A DNA stretch of 64,000 bases from Moheibacter sediminis (GTDB lineage: Bacteria > Bacteroidota > Bacteroidia > Flavobacteriales > Weeksellaceae): positions 225,376-289,375 of the forward strand of contig NZ_FWXS01000005.1 of NCBI RefSeq assembly GCF_900176425.1. Reading direction: 5' to 3'. A model generated the notes under the pieces. That model did not search any database, was not told the DNA's origin, and saw only the letters and a list, made by a program, of their open reading frames with translations. Each line of letters begins with the position of its first letter. Positions within the stretch are counted from its first letter, which is position 1. The translations under genes were made by a program, and so were the position numbers. Below, piece by piece: positions 19,678-28,475 of the stretch.

Positions 19678-21957
19678 ATGAGAAAATTATTTTTGATACT
19701 AATTCCTTTCACTTTTATGAATTTGTCTGCACAGCAAAAAGATTTATTACCATACGTAAATACACTCATCGGAACCGAAAAAATGGGACATACTTATCCC
19801 GGCGCGACCGCACCTTTCGGATCGGTCCAACTCAGCCCCGATACTGATACGATTTCCTACGAATTAAATGGAAAGTATAACAAAGACGTTTATAAATATT
19901 GTGCTGGATACCGTTACGAAGACAAAACCATTGTCGGTTTCAGCCATACGCATTTCAGCGGAACGGGACATTCCGATTTGGGAGACTTTCTCGTGATGCC
20001 GACCGTCGGGGAGTTGAAAATGAATCCCGGGACAGCTCAAAACCCAGATAGTGGATTTCGTTCCAGATTTTCTCATGATGAAGAAATTGCGCAAGCCGGA
20101 TATTACAGCGTGAATTTAAAAGATTATAAAATTAAAGCAGAATTAACCGCCACCACCCGAACCGGATTTCATCAATATACTTTTCCAAAATCAAATAACG
20201 CGCATATTATTTTAGATTTGATGTCTGGAATTTACAATTATGACGACAAAACAGTTTGGACGTATGTGAGGGTTGTAAATGATTCTTTGATTACAGGTTA
20301 CAGACAAACAAACGGATGGGCTAGAACCAGAACGGTTTATTTTGCGATGAGTTTTTCCAAGCCTTTTAAAAATTATGGTCGAAAAGATTTTGATGCGACA
20401 CAAGTTTACCGTGGATTCTGGAGAAAATTTAACCAAAATGAAAATTTCCCTGAAATTGCAGGTAAAAAAATCAGAATGCACTTCGATTTCGATACCGAAG
20501 AAGGCGAAAAAATTCAAATCAAATTCGCTCTATCGCCTGTAAGCCAAAACAATGCTTTAGAAAATATGCAGAGTGAAATTCAGGGTTGGGATTTTGAAGC
20601 CGTGAAAAATCAAACACAAGCCGATTGGAACAAAGAATTAAACAAAATTCAAATCGAAGCTTCTGAAAATGACAAAACAAATTTCTATACTTCACTTTAC
20701 CATTCGTTCATCAATCCAACTACTTATATGGATGTAAATGGTGAATACAAAGGGCTTGACCAAGAAATCCACAAAGCAGATGGATTTACTCATTACACCA
20801 CATTCTCACTTTGGGATACTTATCGTGCTTTGCATCCGTTTTTCAACATCGTTCAGCCTTCGCGCAACAACGACATGGTCAAATCGATGATGAAACATTA
20901 CGAACAAAATTCACTCAAAATGTTACCGATTTGGTCGCATTATGCGAACGATAATTGGTGTATGAGCGGTTACCATAGTGTAACAGTCGTTGCAGACGCA
21001 ATCATCAAAGGAACTTTTGACGGAGATGCAAATATAGCTTTAGATGCTTGTATTGTGACCGCTAACAAAAGAAACTATGAAGGAATCGGCGATTATATCG
21101 ATTTAGGATTTATACCTGATGAACGAAACGGAACTTCGGTTTCCAATACTTTGGAATATGCTTATGACGACTGGGCGATTGCACAGGCTGCAATGAAATT
21201 AGGACGGATGGATGTTTATAATGAATTCATCAAACGTTCACAAAATTGGAGAAATAATTTTGATGAATCCATCACCATGATGCTTCCCAAAAAACTCGAT
21301 GGAACTTTCAGAAAAGAATTTGACATCAATGACACGCACGGACAGGGCTTCATCGAAGGAAACAGCTGGAATTACAGCTTTTTCGTACCTCATGATCCTG
21401 AAAATTTAGCAAAAGCAATGGGTGGTAAAAAGAAATTTACTCAAAAATTAAATACACTTTTTACGATGCATTTGCCGGATGAATTTTTTGCAGATACCGA
21501 AGACATCACACGTGAAGGCATCATCGGCGGTTATGTACACGGAAACGAACCGGCGCACCATGTGGCTTATTTGTACAATTGGTCTTCCGAACCATGGAAA
21601 ACACAGGAAACAGTAAGACACATTTTGGAAATGCAATACAAACCTACGCCTGACGGACTCGGCGGAAACGACGATTGCGGACAGATGAGCGCTTGGTATA
21701 TGTTTTCGGCGATGGGTTTTTATCCGGTTGCACCGGGAAGTGATTGGTATTCGCTGGGAAGTCCTTTGGTAGATAAAGCATCCATCAATTTAGAAAATGG
21801 AAAAACTTTTACGGTAGAATCAATCAACCAAAGCAAAGAAAATGTTTACGTCAAAAAAGTGGAATTAAACGGAAAGGAAATCAAAGATTATAAATTGAAA
21901 CATTCAGATATTGTAAATGGTGGGAAATTGGTTTTTTACATGTCTAAATCTAAATAA
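19678..21957 (+). CDS. GH92 family glycosidase (alpha-mannosidase-like)
   Basis: A 759-residue exported enzyme with a signal peptide (residues 1-18). An N-terminal beta-sandwich domain (starting LLPYVNTLIGTEKMGHTYPGA, with FGSVQLSPDTD and VGFSHTHFSGTGHSDLGD) precedes the catalytic (alpha/alpha)6 barrel. The barrel contains FSLWDTYRALHPFF, DDWAIAQAAMKLGR, EGNSWNYSFFVPHD and the C-terminal GNDDCGQMSAWYMFSAMGFYP. These are hallmark GH92 segments; the family consists of calcium-dependent exo-alpha-mannosidases of Bacteroidota that trim alpha-1,2/1,3 mannosides. No SusCD pair is nearby, so it is a stand-alone enzyme. Confidence 0.95.
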   Translation: MRKLFLILIPFTFMNLSAQQKDLLPYVNTLIGTEKMGHTYPGATAPFGSVQLSPDTDTISYELNGKYNKDVYKYCAGYRYEDKTIVGFSHTHFSGTGHSDLGDFLVMPTVGELKMNPGTAQNPDSGFRSRFSHDEEIAQAGYYSVNLKDYKIKAELTATTRTGFHQYTFPKSNNAHIILDLMSGIYNYDDKTVWTYVRVVNDSLITGYRQTNGWARTRTVYFAMSFSKPFKNYGRKDFDATQVYRGFWRKFNQNENFPEIAGKKIRMHFDFDTEEGEKIQIKFALSPVSQNNALENMQSEIQGWDFEAVKNQTQADWNKELNKIQIEASENDKTNFYTSLYHSFINPTTYMDVNGEYKGLDQEIHKADGFTHYTTFSLWDTYRALHPFFNIVQPSRNNDMVKSMMKHYEQNSLKMLPIWSHYANDNWCMSGYHSVTVVADAIIKGTFDGDANIALDACIVTANKRNYEGIGDYIDLGFIPDERNGTSVSNTLEYAYDDWAIAQAAMKLGRMDVYNEFIKRSQNWRNNFDESITMMLPKKLDGTFRKEFDINDTHGQGFIEGNSWNYSFFVPHDPENLAKAMGGKKKFTQKLNTLFTMHLPDEFFADTEDITREGIIGGYVHGNEPAHHVAYLYNWSSEPWKTQETVRHILEMQYKPTPDGLGGNDDCGQMSAWYMFSAMGFYPVAPGSDWYSLGSPLVDKASINLENGKTFTVESINQSKENVYVKKVELNGKEIKDYKLKHSDIVNGGKLVFYMSKSK

Positions 21958-22048
21958 TTATATGTTGTCATGCCGACAAACGAGGAATCTGTTTAATCAT
22001 GAATGAAATCATAAATAATTCTCGAGTTCGCTTGAATTGACTAGGAGA

Positions 22049-22417
22049 TTAAACCGAAGTAATCCACCAAATATTTCCAAACGGATCTTTGATTCCGGCT
22101 GAACGGCCATACTCTTTGTCTTCTATTTCCATAATGGATTCTGCACCATTGTCTAAAGCATATTGATAAACTTTGTCCGTGTTTTCAACATAGATAAACA
22201 TTCCGGCGTTGTTGACATTCCAGATTTCATTGGCACCGCCCATCATTATGGTTGAATTTCCAATTTTAATTTCTGCATGCATGACGCGGTGGTCTTCGTC
22301 CAAATGTTCTTCTAAAATCTGCGCATCAAAAACATTCAATGCAAATTTGATGAAACCTCTCACATCTTTCAAGATGAGGTAAGGCATAATTGTTTGGTGA
22401 TTTTTTGGAATTTCCAT
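22049..22417 (-). CDS. VOC (glyoxalase/PhnB-like) family protein
   Basis: A 122-residue protein with the beta-alpha-beta-beta-beta repeats of the vicinal oxygen chelate fold. It opens TIMPYLILKDVRGFIKFALNVFDA, continues VMHAEIKIGNSTIMMGGA, and ends GRSAGIKDPFGNIWWITSV, the last part being typical of PhnB/YdcJ-like members. The specific substrate is unknown. It is a single gene between GH92 and a lipocalin-like gene. Confidence 0.85.
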   Translation of the reverse strand: MEIPKNHQTIMPYLILKDVRGFIKFALNVFDAQILEEHLDEDHRVMHAEIKIGNSTIMMGGANEIWNVNNAGMFIYVENTDKVYQYALDNGAESIMEIEDKEYGRSAGIKDPFGNIWWITSV

Positions 22418-22503
22418 AATTGAGATTTTAGATATTAGACATAAGAAACAAGAATTCTAAATTTAATTAATTCCAACTAAGAACCATTAACCAACAAGCA
22501 GAT

Positions 22504-23235
22504 TTACTTTGCTTTTGTCATTTCAATTGTGTTGTAGCCTCCGGTTGTAGTAGTGAAAATCAATTTAGAATTGTCGCCAACCACTGTATAAATTGTATTT
22601 TCAGAAGCATCAATATTCAACTGAAATTTATCATCTAAAAACCAAGAACCTTCGCTTATCGTTGCACTTTCTCCGCCTGTGTATTCAGATTTTTGATAAG
22701 TATTATCCGCATTGAACACGTACCAAGTTTCTTCTTTTTGTTCGTCCGGTGTTTTTTCTGTGATGTCACCATCGTATCTTTTCAAATTGACCATCCATTT
22801 TCCTGAAGTCAAAATGGCTTCCGTTTGTTCGTTCGATTTTATTTTCGGGATAAAGACATAATGGATAAGTCCGATTTTAAATCCGCCGTTGTCCGCATAA
22901 TTCAACAAAAGTCCAATGTCACTGATTTCCTCAACGATAGCTTTGTAAGTGGAACCTCTTTCGGTAAAAGTGATAGCATTCGTTTCAGGATTATATCTCC
23001 ATTTTCCTTTATTTCGCCCCGTCATTTTATCAGGTGTTTCAAAACTGCCGTCGGCATTAAATTTCACCCAATTGCTTTGTATTGTTTCTTCTGCTTCCTC
23101 AGTGCGTTCACCTGCTTCGCTTATTTTGTAGGCAATGTTCCAAGTGTCGGCGGTGAGAAATTCTTCAACAGTTTGCGCTGATGCAACAATAGAAATAAAT
23201 ATAAATAGAATGAATGAAATAATCTTTTTTGTCAT
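22504..23235 (-). CDS. exported lipocalin-like protein with two repeats
   Basis: A 243-residue protein with a signal peptide (residues 1-20). It has two similar halves: LTADTWNIAYKIS ... WVKFNADGSFETP ... GKWRYNPETNAITFT, and LTSGKWMVNLKRYDGD ... WYVFNADNTYQKSEY ... GSWFLDDKFQLNID. The pattern of an opening W, a middle F-N-A-D and a later G-x-W matches lipocalin-like domains of Bacteroidota. A ligand-binding or inhibitor role is possible but not shown. Confidence 0.7.
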   Translation of the reverse strand: MTKKIISFILFIFISIVASAQTVEEFLTADTWNIAYKISEAGERTEEAEETIQSNWVKFNADGSFETPDKMTGRNKGKWRYNPETNAITFTERGSTYKAIVEEISDIGLLLNYADNGGFKIGLIHYVFIPKIKSNEQTEAILTSGKWMVNLKRYDGDITEKTPDEQKEETWYVFNADNTYQKSEYTGGESATISEGSWFLDDKFQLNIDASENTIYTVVGDNSKLIFTTTTGGYNTIEMTKAK

Positions 23236-23286
23236 AAATCAAAGGTATGGAATTTTGTTTTTGAGTTAGATGAATTTAAATTTAAA

Positions 23287-23325
23287 CAAAAACCTTGTCT
23301 GAATTGAAATTCATAACAAGGCTTT
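23287..23325 (-). terminator. terminator after the alcohol dehydrogenase gene
   Basis: On the minus strand AAAGCCTTGT and ACAAGGTTTTT form a stem with a loop of about 20 nt and a trailing T-rich tract, 18 nt past the stop of the dehydrogenase gene. Confidence 0.6.
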
Positions 23326-23342
23326 AGAATATTAATTTGGAT

Positions 23343-24404
23343 TTAATTTTTCAAACTCTGCATATCAATCACAAAACGATATTTTACATCGCTTTTGAGC
23401 ATACGTTCGTAAGCTGCATTGATGTCTTGCATATTTATCATTTCGATATCCGAAACGATGTTATTTTTTCCACAGAAATCAAGCATCTCCTGAGTTTCAG
23501 CAATACCGCCTATTACAGAACCCGCCACAGATTTACGTCCCAAAATCATAGGAACGGTATGCAGCATCGGCTCCAACGGTCCTAAATATCCCACCAAAAC
23601 CAAAGTTCCATTGATATTCAAAGTTGAAACATAAGGATTTACATCATGCACATACGGAACGGTATCAATAATCAAGTCAAATTTCCCTTGTACTGATTTC
23701 ATCTGTGCTGAATCGGTGGATATTATAATTTCATCTGTACCCAAAGCTTTTGCATCTTCCATTTTGCCGGGAGTACGTGAGAAAAGTGTAACGGAAGCGC
23801 CCAAACCTTTTGCTAATTTAATCGCCATGTGTCCTAATCCTCCTAATCCCACAACTGCAACTTTACTTCCTTCTTTTACGTTCCAGTAACGAAGCGGAGA
23901 CCATGTTGTAATTCCTGCACAAAGCAATGGCGCAGCTGCTGCTGCATCTAAATTTTCAGGAATTCTAAGCACAAACTCATCTCTTACCACAACTTTTTCC
24001 GAATAGCCGCCAAATGTGTGTCCACCCAAATGTGTGTCAGCACCATTGTAAGTTCCGGTGAAACCGTTGAGGCAATATTGTTCCAAATCCTGTGCGCAGC
24101 TGCTACAAGTTTTGCAAGAATCAACGATACAACCCACACCGACCAGGTCGCCTGATTTGAATTTATTTACCTGACTTCCTACTGATGTTACGCGTCCCAC
24201 GATTTCGTGTCCGGGAACGGATGGGTATTTGGTCCCGCCCCAGTCGTTTCTTGCGGTGTGAAGGTCAGAATGACAAACGCCACAATAAAGGATTTCAATC
24301 TCTACATCGTTGGGTGTAATGGTTCTTCGGTCAATTTGAATTTGTTCTAAATCTGCATCAGGAGCAGAAGTTCCAAATGCTTTTACTGGTATGATGCTGT
24401 TCAT
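23343..24404 (-). CDS. zinc-dependent alcohol/aldehyde dehydrogenase (YahK/cinnamyl type)
   Basis: A 353-residue medium-chain dehydrogenase. Catalytic-zinc ligands are in CGVCHSDLHTA and VPGHEIVGRV. The structural-zinc lobe has Cys in CIVDSCKTCSSCAQDLEQYC, and the coenzyme fold shows VAVVGLGGLGHMAIKLAKGLG. The sequence resembles NADP-preferring YahK/CAD-type enzymes that reduce aldehydes, although the residue that selects the cofactor cannot be confirmed by eye. It is an independent gene with its own terminator. Confidence 0.92.
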   Translation of the reverse strand: MNSIIPVKAFGTSAPDADLEQIQIDRRTITPNDVEIEILYCGVCHSDLHTARNDWGGTKYPSVPGHEIVGRVTSVGSQVNKFKSGDLVGVGCIVDSCKTCSSCAQDLEQYCLNGFTGTYNGADTHLGGHTFGGYSEKVVVRDEFVLRIPENLDAAAAAPLLCAGITTWSPLRYWNVKEGSKVAVVGLGGLGHMAIKLAKGLGASVTLFSRTPGKMEDAKALGTDEIIISTDSAQMKSVQGKFDLIIDTVPYVHDVNPYVSTLNINGTLVLVGYLGPLEPMLHTVPMILGRKSVAGSVIGGIAETQEMLDFCGKNNIVSDIEMINMQDINAAYERMLKSDVKYRFVIDMQSLKN

Positions 24405-24479
24405 TTTTTGATAATTTTGTTTAAAGGTAAGGAAAATTGCAAATCCCTTTTGCTAAGTTTAAGTTAGGATTTATGAGCA

Positions 24480-24908
24480 TTAATTCTTGTTGATTTGCAG
24501 ACTCTGTCTGCCTAATAATTGCCAGCGATTTTCTTCCCAAATCCAAACTTCCATCAGCCTCAAATCTATACTGAAATCATAAATATCATAAATTCCTGAA
24601 ACCTTGATGAAACGATAAACGATGTAAGAATTATCATCAATTTTCACAAATTCAGAATCATTTTTTTGTTCGATTTTAGCGTATTTGATAAATGATGAAG
24701 CCGTATTTTCTATTATTTTGGATTTGTCTTCCGTGAATCCGTTGGAATGTGTGACAGAAACATTTTCGTGTAAAATTAAATAGAGTTTAGCTGTATGTTT
24801 TTCTAGGAGTGATTCATCTAATTGCAGAATTTTATAAGATAATTCATCCAAAGATTGCGCATTTAAACTGAATGAAAATAGAAAAATTAAATAAAAAAAT
24901 GGTTTCAT
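24480..24908 (-). CDS. exported SnoaL/DUF4440-like protein
   Basis: A 142-residue protein with a signal peptide (residues 1-17). The mature part looks like an NTF2-fold domain: a helix (LSYKILQLDESLLEKHTAKLYLILHENVSVTHSNG) is followed by strands with DNSYIVYRFIKVSGIYDIYDFSIDLRLMEVWIWEENRWQLLGRQS, where the W.....W.L.gRQS ending is typical of DUF4440. It follows prmC by 3 nt and is probably co-transcribed with it. Confidence 0.75.
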   Translation of the reverse strand: MKPFFYLIFLFSFSLNAQSLDELSYKILQLDESLLEKHTAKLYLILHENVSVTHSNGFTEDKSKIIENTASSFIKYAKIEQKNDSEFVKIDDNSYIVYRFIKVSGIYDIYDFSIDLRLMEVWIWEENRWQLLGRQSLQINKN

Positions 24909-24911
24909 AAA

Positions 24912-25775
24912 TTATTGGTTAAAAGCTTTCAACATTCGGTAATTTCCTGAAATGTCCTTTTTTAATTCGACGAAATTAAAATGATTTTGAAATAATTCTT
25001 CGGTTTTTTGGGCTAAATTCTGATTTATTTCGACATAAATTTTTCCGTTTGGATTTAATTTTCCCTGAGCAAATTCGATAATTTTTTCATAAAAAATCAA
25101 ATCATTTTCATCGGGAACAAACAGGGCAGAAGCAGGTTCGAATTCAAGCACATTTTTAGCCATCGAATTTCTTTCAGAATCTGCGATATAAGGTGGATTA
25201 CTGACGATAATATCAAATTTTGGCAAAGCTGAAGAATCCATTTTGAGAAAATCTGAATGGATGAATTCGATTTTTGTTTGATGAAATCCTGCGTTATTTT
25301 TTGCTACTTCCAATGCTCTTTCAGAAAAATCTAAAGCTGATATTTCAGCACCAGGAAGATTTTTTTTCAAAGTAATTGGAATGCAGCCGCTTCCGGTGCC
25401 GATGTCGATAATCTTCTGCCCTTCGAAAAGTTCAGGGTGACGGTAATCGTTGATGATCCATTCGACCAATTCTTCGGTTTCTGGGCGAGGAATGAGGACA
25501 TTTTCATTGACGAAAAATTTCAAACCATAAAATTCAGTTTCACCCAAAACATATTGAAAAGGTTTGTGCGTTTTGAGTTCCATCAATTGAAAAATGAAAC
25601 GGTTTTTGTTTTGTTCGAATTCCGTCCATTCCTCATTCAAAGCAAGTTTCAGAATGGAAGCGGGTTTGTCCACAATTTTTTCTGCGAGCCAAAAGAAAAT
25701 CATATCGATTTCTGATTCGCTGTAAATTGAATTTAATTCTTTCTGGAATAAATTTTTGAGTTCGAGCAATTTCAT
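24912..25775 (-). CDS. prmC: peptide chain release factor N5-glutamine methyltransferase
   Basis: A 287-residue enzyme that methylates the GGQ glutamine of release factors. The N-terminal five-helix domain (about residues 1-90) is followed by the SAM-binding fold with KIIDIGTGSGCIPITLKKNLP and ALDFSERALEVAKNNA, and the diagnostic catalytic motif IIVSNPPYIADSERN. The linker with GETEFYGLKFFVNENVLIPRPETEELVEW is also typical. Length is normal. Confidence 0.96.
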   Translation of the reverse strand: MKLLELKNLFQKELNSIYSESEIDMIFFWLAEKIVDKPASILKLALNEEWTEFEQNKNRFIFQLMELKTHKPFQYVLGETEFYGLKFFVNENVLIPRPETEELVEWIINDYRHPELFEGQKIIDIGTGSGCIPITLKKNLPGAEISALDFSERALEVAKNNAGFHQTKIEFIHSDFLKMDSSALPKFDIIVSNPPYIADSERNSMAKNVLEFEPASALFVPDENDLIFYEKIIEFAQGKLNPNGKIYVEINQNLAQKTEELFQNHFNFVELKKDISGNYRMLKAFNQ

Positions 25776-25803
25776 CGTACCAAAATTAAGTATATAAAAT
25801 GAA

Positions 25804-25828
25804 AAAGGCCGTCACACGGACGACCTTT
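25804..25828 (-). terminator. terminator after the C1 peptidase gene
   Basis: Read on the minus strand, a 10-bp stem (AAAGGTCGTC / GACGGCCTTT, one G-T pair) with a 5-nt loop is followed by a T-rich tract. It closes the long signalling/protease gene train 20 nt after its last stop codon. Confidence 0.8.
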
Positions 25829-25848
25829 GAAATAAATTATGGAAACAA

Positions 25849-27045
25849 TTATTTCAGTTTCAAATTGAATACATTGTCTTTGAAAACTTTGTCGTATTCG
25901 ATAGTAAAACTTTTATTTTTATCTACTTCGATATCACCTTTTAAAACTCCGAAAATCATCGCATTTTTACCGTTTTTCTCCACGACACTTTTAGTGATGA
26001 TCTGGATATTGTGTTTTCCTTTTGACATCGGAACGTAGTTATGGTATTCTTTATTCTTTTCATTCATGTAAAAACGATAAGGTTCACCATCATCTACTTT
26101 TACATAAATTTCCTGATAGTTTTGCGTTTTTCCCAATTGGTCGATGAAATTAACCACCACTTTATCCGGGGAGATAGGTACCGGAATGATTTTGCTATCT
26201 TTCGAAGAAATGTCCACCCAAGAAGCCAATCCGATGTTGCAGGCATCATAACCCACCCAGCCGTAGCCTTTTTCACCCCAAAGCTCCCCCCAAGAATTTT
26301 TGATCAACCAAGCCTGAACGCTATCGTCCCACCCAACAATCGTGATGGCATGGTCCACTCCATATTCATTATTGCCACGAATGACACCTGTTTTGTAATC
26401 CAAAAAGTCATTGTTTCCTGAGAAAACTGCAGCGGAAACCGCACCGTATTTGATTATGGCAGCTTTTATGTCTTCGATTTTGTTTTTTGAACTCAACCAA
26501 TCTTCCGTTTCCAAAACGCCGTAGTTGATAACTTTCAATTCTAAAGGTTTGGCATCGGGCGCACAAGCGTCCTGATTAATGTAAGGAGAATTTGTTTCAT
26601 CTGTCAAAAACGCTGAACTGTCGTCGAGCAACCATGCAAAAACGGTTGAATACCAACCTCCGTTGGCACAATTTCCACCGCCTGAACAACCTAAAATCGA
26701 TTGCTCAGAAAGGTCAATGTATTCGCCGTGCTTCAATGCGTAATTCGATTCCATCGCAGCAACTGCACTGAAAGCCCAGCATGAACCACAAGTTCCCTGG
26801 TCGCGGACAGGAGTAACGCCTCCAATCTCTCTTAAATCTAATTTAGATTGGCTTACGTCTGCATAGTTTTTGAGTGTAGTTTCGTATAGTTTTTCTCCGG
26901 CTCCTATGAATTCAGATTTGAGCTTTTTGGTGGTTGCAACTTCCTTTTCGGTCGGCTTGTCAAATCCTGTTCCTTTGAGTTTGAAATCCTGGCTGAAAGC
27001 GATAGAGAAACTCAAAGCAAGAACTAAAGTGATTATATTTTTCAT
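25849..27045 (-). CDS. papain-like C1 family cysteine peptidase
   Basis: A 398-residue exported protein. It has a signal peptide (residues 1-18), a short propeptide, and a papain domain (about residues 68-275) with the oxyanion Gln83, nucleophile Cys89 in DQGTCGSCWAFSAV, His232 in GVDHAITIVGW and Asn250 in LIKNSWGELWGEKGYGWV. Residues about 280-398 are an extra beta-rich domain (VVNFIDQLGKTQNYQEIYVKVDDG ... HNIQIITKSVV) with no sorting signal that I can recognise. It is encoded 75 nt downstream of a chagasin-like inhibitor gene on the same strand, which suggests joint expression and possible inhibition in the same compartment. Confidence 0.9.
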   Translation of the reverse strand: MKNIITLVLALSFSIAFSQDFKLKGTGFDKPTEKEVATTKKLKSEFIGAGEKLYETTLKNYADVSQSKLDLREIGGVTPVRDQGTCGSCWAFSAVAAMESNYALKHGEYIDLSEQSILGCSGGGNCANGGWYSTVFAWLLDDSSAFLTDETNSPYINQDACAPDAKPLELKVINYGVLETEDWLSSKNKIEDIKAAIIKYGAVSAAVFSGNNDFLDYKTGVIRGNNEYGVDHAITIVGWDDSVQAWLIKNSWGELWGEKGYGWVGYDACNIGLASWVDISSKDSKIIPVPISPDKVVVNFIDQLGKTQNYQEIYVKVDDGEPYRFYMNEKNKEYHNYVPMSKGKHNIQIITKSVVEKNGKNAMIFGVLKGDIEVDKNKSFTIEYDKVFKDNVFNLKLK

Positions 27046-27120
27046 GTGCTTATTTTTTAATTGTTAATTTTTTGCCACATGGAATTCCGCATTAATGCTT
27101 CATTTCATGCTAAATAAGTT

Positions 27121-27468
27121 TTATTTGATTCTGATTTTTTTTAAATAATAATTTTCTGATGGTACCAATGAGTCTGGTTCGAAGCTTCTTTTTTTGATGA
27201 ATTGCAATTCAGTTGAACCCTCTTTGATTGCTTTTAATTCAAAAATTTTGTTTCGTTCGTTGAGTTGGGTTGTATCGTTGAAATAAGTTTCTTCGTATTC
27301 GTTGATGATGGTTACAAGCGAATCAGGCTTCATTTTCCAGACATAACCCCCCATTCCGTCTTTGTCCAATGAAACTTTAAATTCTTGATTTAATTTATAA
27401 GTTTCATACGCTGAACTGCATCCCGAACTTAGAATTGAGACTAATAAAATTGTTAAAAAATTTCTCAT
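27121..27468 (-). CDS. lipoprotein resembling chagasin (I42) cysteine-protease inhibitors
   Basis: A 115-residue protein with a lipoprotein signal (MRNFLTILLVSILSSGC, Cys at about 17). The mature part is a single small beta domain. DKDGMGGYVWKM occupies the place of the NPTTGYxW loop of chagasin-type inhibitors, followed by a hydrophobic strand IFELKAIKEGSTELQFIKKRSFEP, which resembles the GxGG and RPW loop regions. The match is by pattern only. A papain-like protease gene directly downstream supports an inhibitor role. Its start overlaps the end of the acidic repeat gene by 4 nt. Confidence 0.6.
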   Translation of the reverse strand: MRNFLTILLVSILSSGCSSAYETYKLNQEFKVSLDKDGMGGYVWKMKPDSLVTIINEYEETYFNDTTQLNERNKIFELKAIKEGSTELQFIKKRSFEPDSLVPSENYYLKKIRIK

Positions 27469-28382
27469 ATGTTGTCGGGTATATCGTTGAGGTCGATGTC
27501 ATCAAAGTCTTCATCATCTTCCCAATCTTCGGTTTCTTCCAATAATTCTCCGTCGTTTTCGAGTTCATAACCTGAATCGTCATCGATAAAAATTTCTTCG
27601 TCTGAATCGATGTATTCATTATTGATGATAATTTCTTCGGCAGAATCTTCATTCAAATCAATTAAAATATCGCCCGAATTGAGGTAAGCCATCATTTCTT
27701 CGTCGATTTCCAATTCTTCTTCTGAAATTGTAACTTCTTCAATCAAATTATCATCGATTCCCTGTTCGTTAAGGGTTTCTGCAGTTTCAGAAATTTCTTC
27801 CTCAAAAATTAAATTTTCCGAATCTTCTACAAATTCATCATTGATGATAATTTCTTCAGCAGAGTCGTCATTTAAATCAGAAAGAAATTCGTCGGAATTG
27901 AGATATTCCTGCATTTCTTCATCGATTACCATATTGGTTTCTTCCGAAGTAATTTCTTCAATTAAATTTTCATCAATTCCTTTTTCCTCTAAAATTTCTT
28001 CCGCTTTTCCTGTGTTGTCAATGATTTCCAATTCCTCTTTTTCTTCAGAAACAGCAGAATTTTCATTGATGATTTCAGGAGCTTCGGATTCGTTGATGAT
28101 AATTTCCGGAACAGGAAGACATTCCTCGACATCGATATTTTCCTGTAAAAAACCACCGAGCAATTTTTCCAATTCATCCGGAAGGAGATTTTTCCATTCT
28201 TCTTCGGAAATATCAATAACATTTTGGTAGGTTTCGTATGCGACATAAGCGCCGCCAAAAGCCGCCAAAGCTTTGAAAATGTTGTTGCGGTATTCATTCA
28301 GGACTTTAAGCTGTGGGACAGTGAGGCCTGTGAGCTTGAATTTTTTCTTGCCTTCTACGGGCATTAATACTGTATTGTCCAT
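27465..28382 (-). CDS. acidic tandem-repeat protein of the signalling cluster
   Basis: A 305-residue protein I do not recognise. Residues 1-60 are a folded-looking head (KKFKLTGLTVPQLKVLNEYRNNIF, then a small-residue segment ALAAFGGAYVAYETY that could be a short membrane or helix-packing stretch). The rest is extremely rich in Glu, Asp, Ile and Asn. Two tandem units of 73 residues are clear: each contains GID[E/D]NLIEE, then IDEEM...YLNS, then DSAEEIIIN. They correspond to DNA copies at about 27622-27840 and 27841-28059. The protein ends in an Asp/Glu run. Possibly a scaffold or FHA/kinase client; Ser/Thr are few. Confidence 0.65.
   Translation of the reverse strand: MDNTVLMPVEGKKKFKLTGLTVPQLKVLNEYRNNIFKALAAFGGAYVAYETYQNVIDISEEEWKNLLPDELEKLLGGFLQENIDVEECLPVPEIIINESEAPEIINENSAVSEEKEELEIIDNTGKAEEILEEKGIDENLIEEITSEETNMVIDEEMQEYLNSDEFLSDLNDDSAEEIIINDEFVEDSENLIFEEEISETAETLNEQGIDDNLIEEVTISEEELEIDEEMMAYLNSGDILIDLNEDSAEEIIINNEYIDSDEEIFIDDDSGYELENDGELLEETEDWEDDEDFDDIDLNDIPDNI
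27622..28059 (-). repeat. two tandem 219-bp coding repeats
   Basis: The segment beginning TTGATGATAATTTCTTC recurs 219 bp later with similar downstream sequence, giving two 73-codon units inside the acidic protein gene. Differences between copies are scattered, so the duplication is not very recent. Confidence 0.7.
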
Positions 28383-28475
28383 CTTGTTTTAGTATTGTGA
28401 AACGAATTTATGATGATTTGAATTGGTTTTATAATATTGTGTATCAAACTTTTAATTTGTTGTATGTAATGTGTT

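Noticed and set aside
27841..28230. 129-aa Ser-rich plus-strand frame
   Set aside because: Antisense shadow of the Glu/Asp-rich repeat gene; the poly-Ser composition follows from GAA/GAT codons read in reverse.
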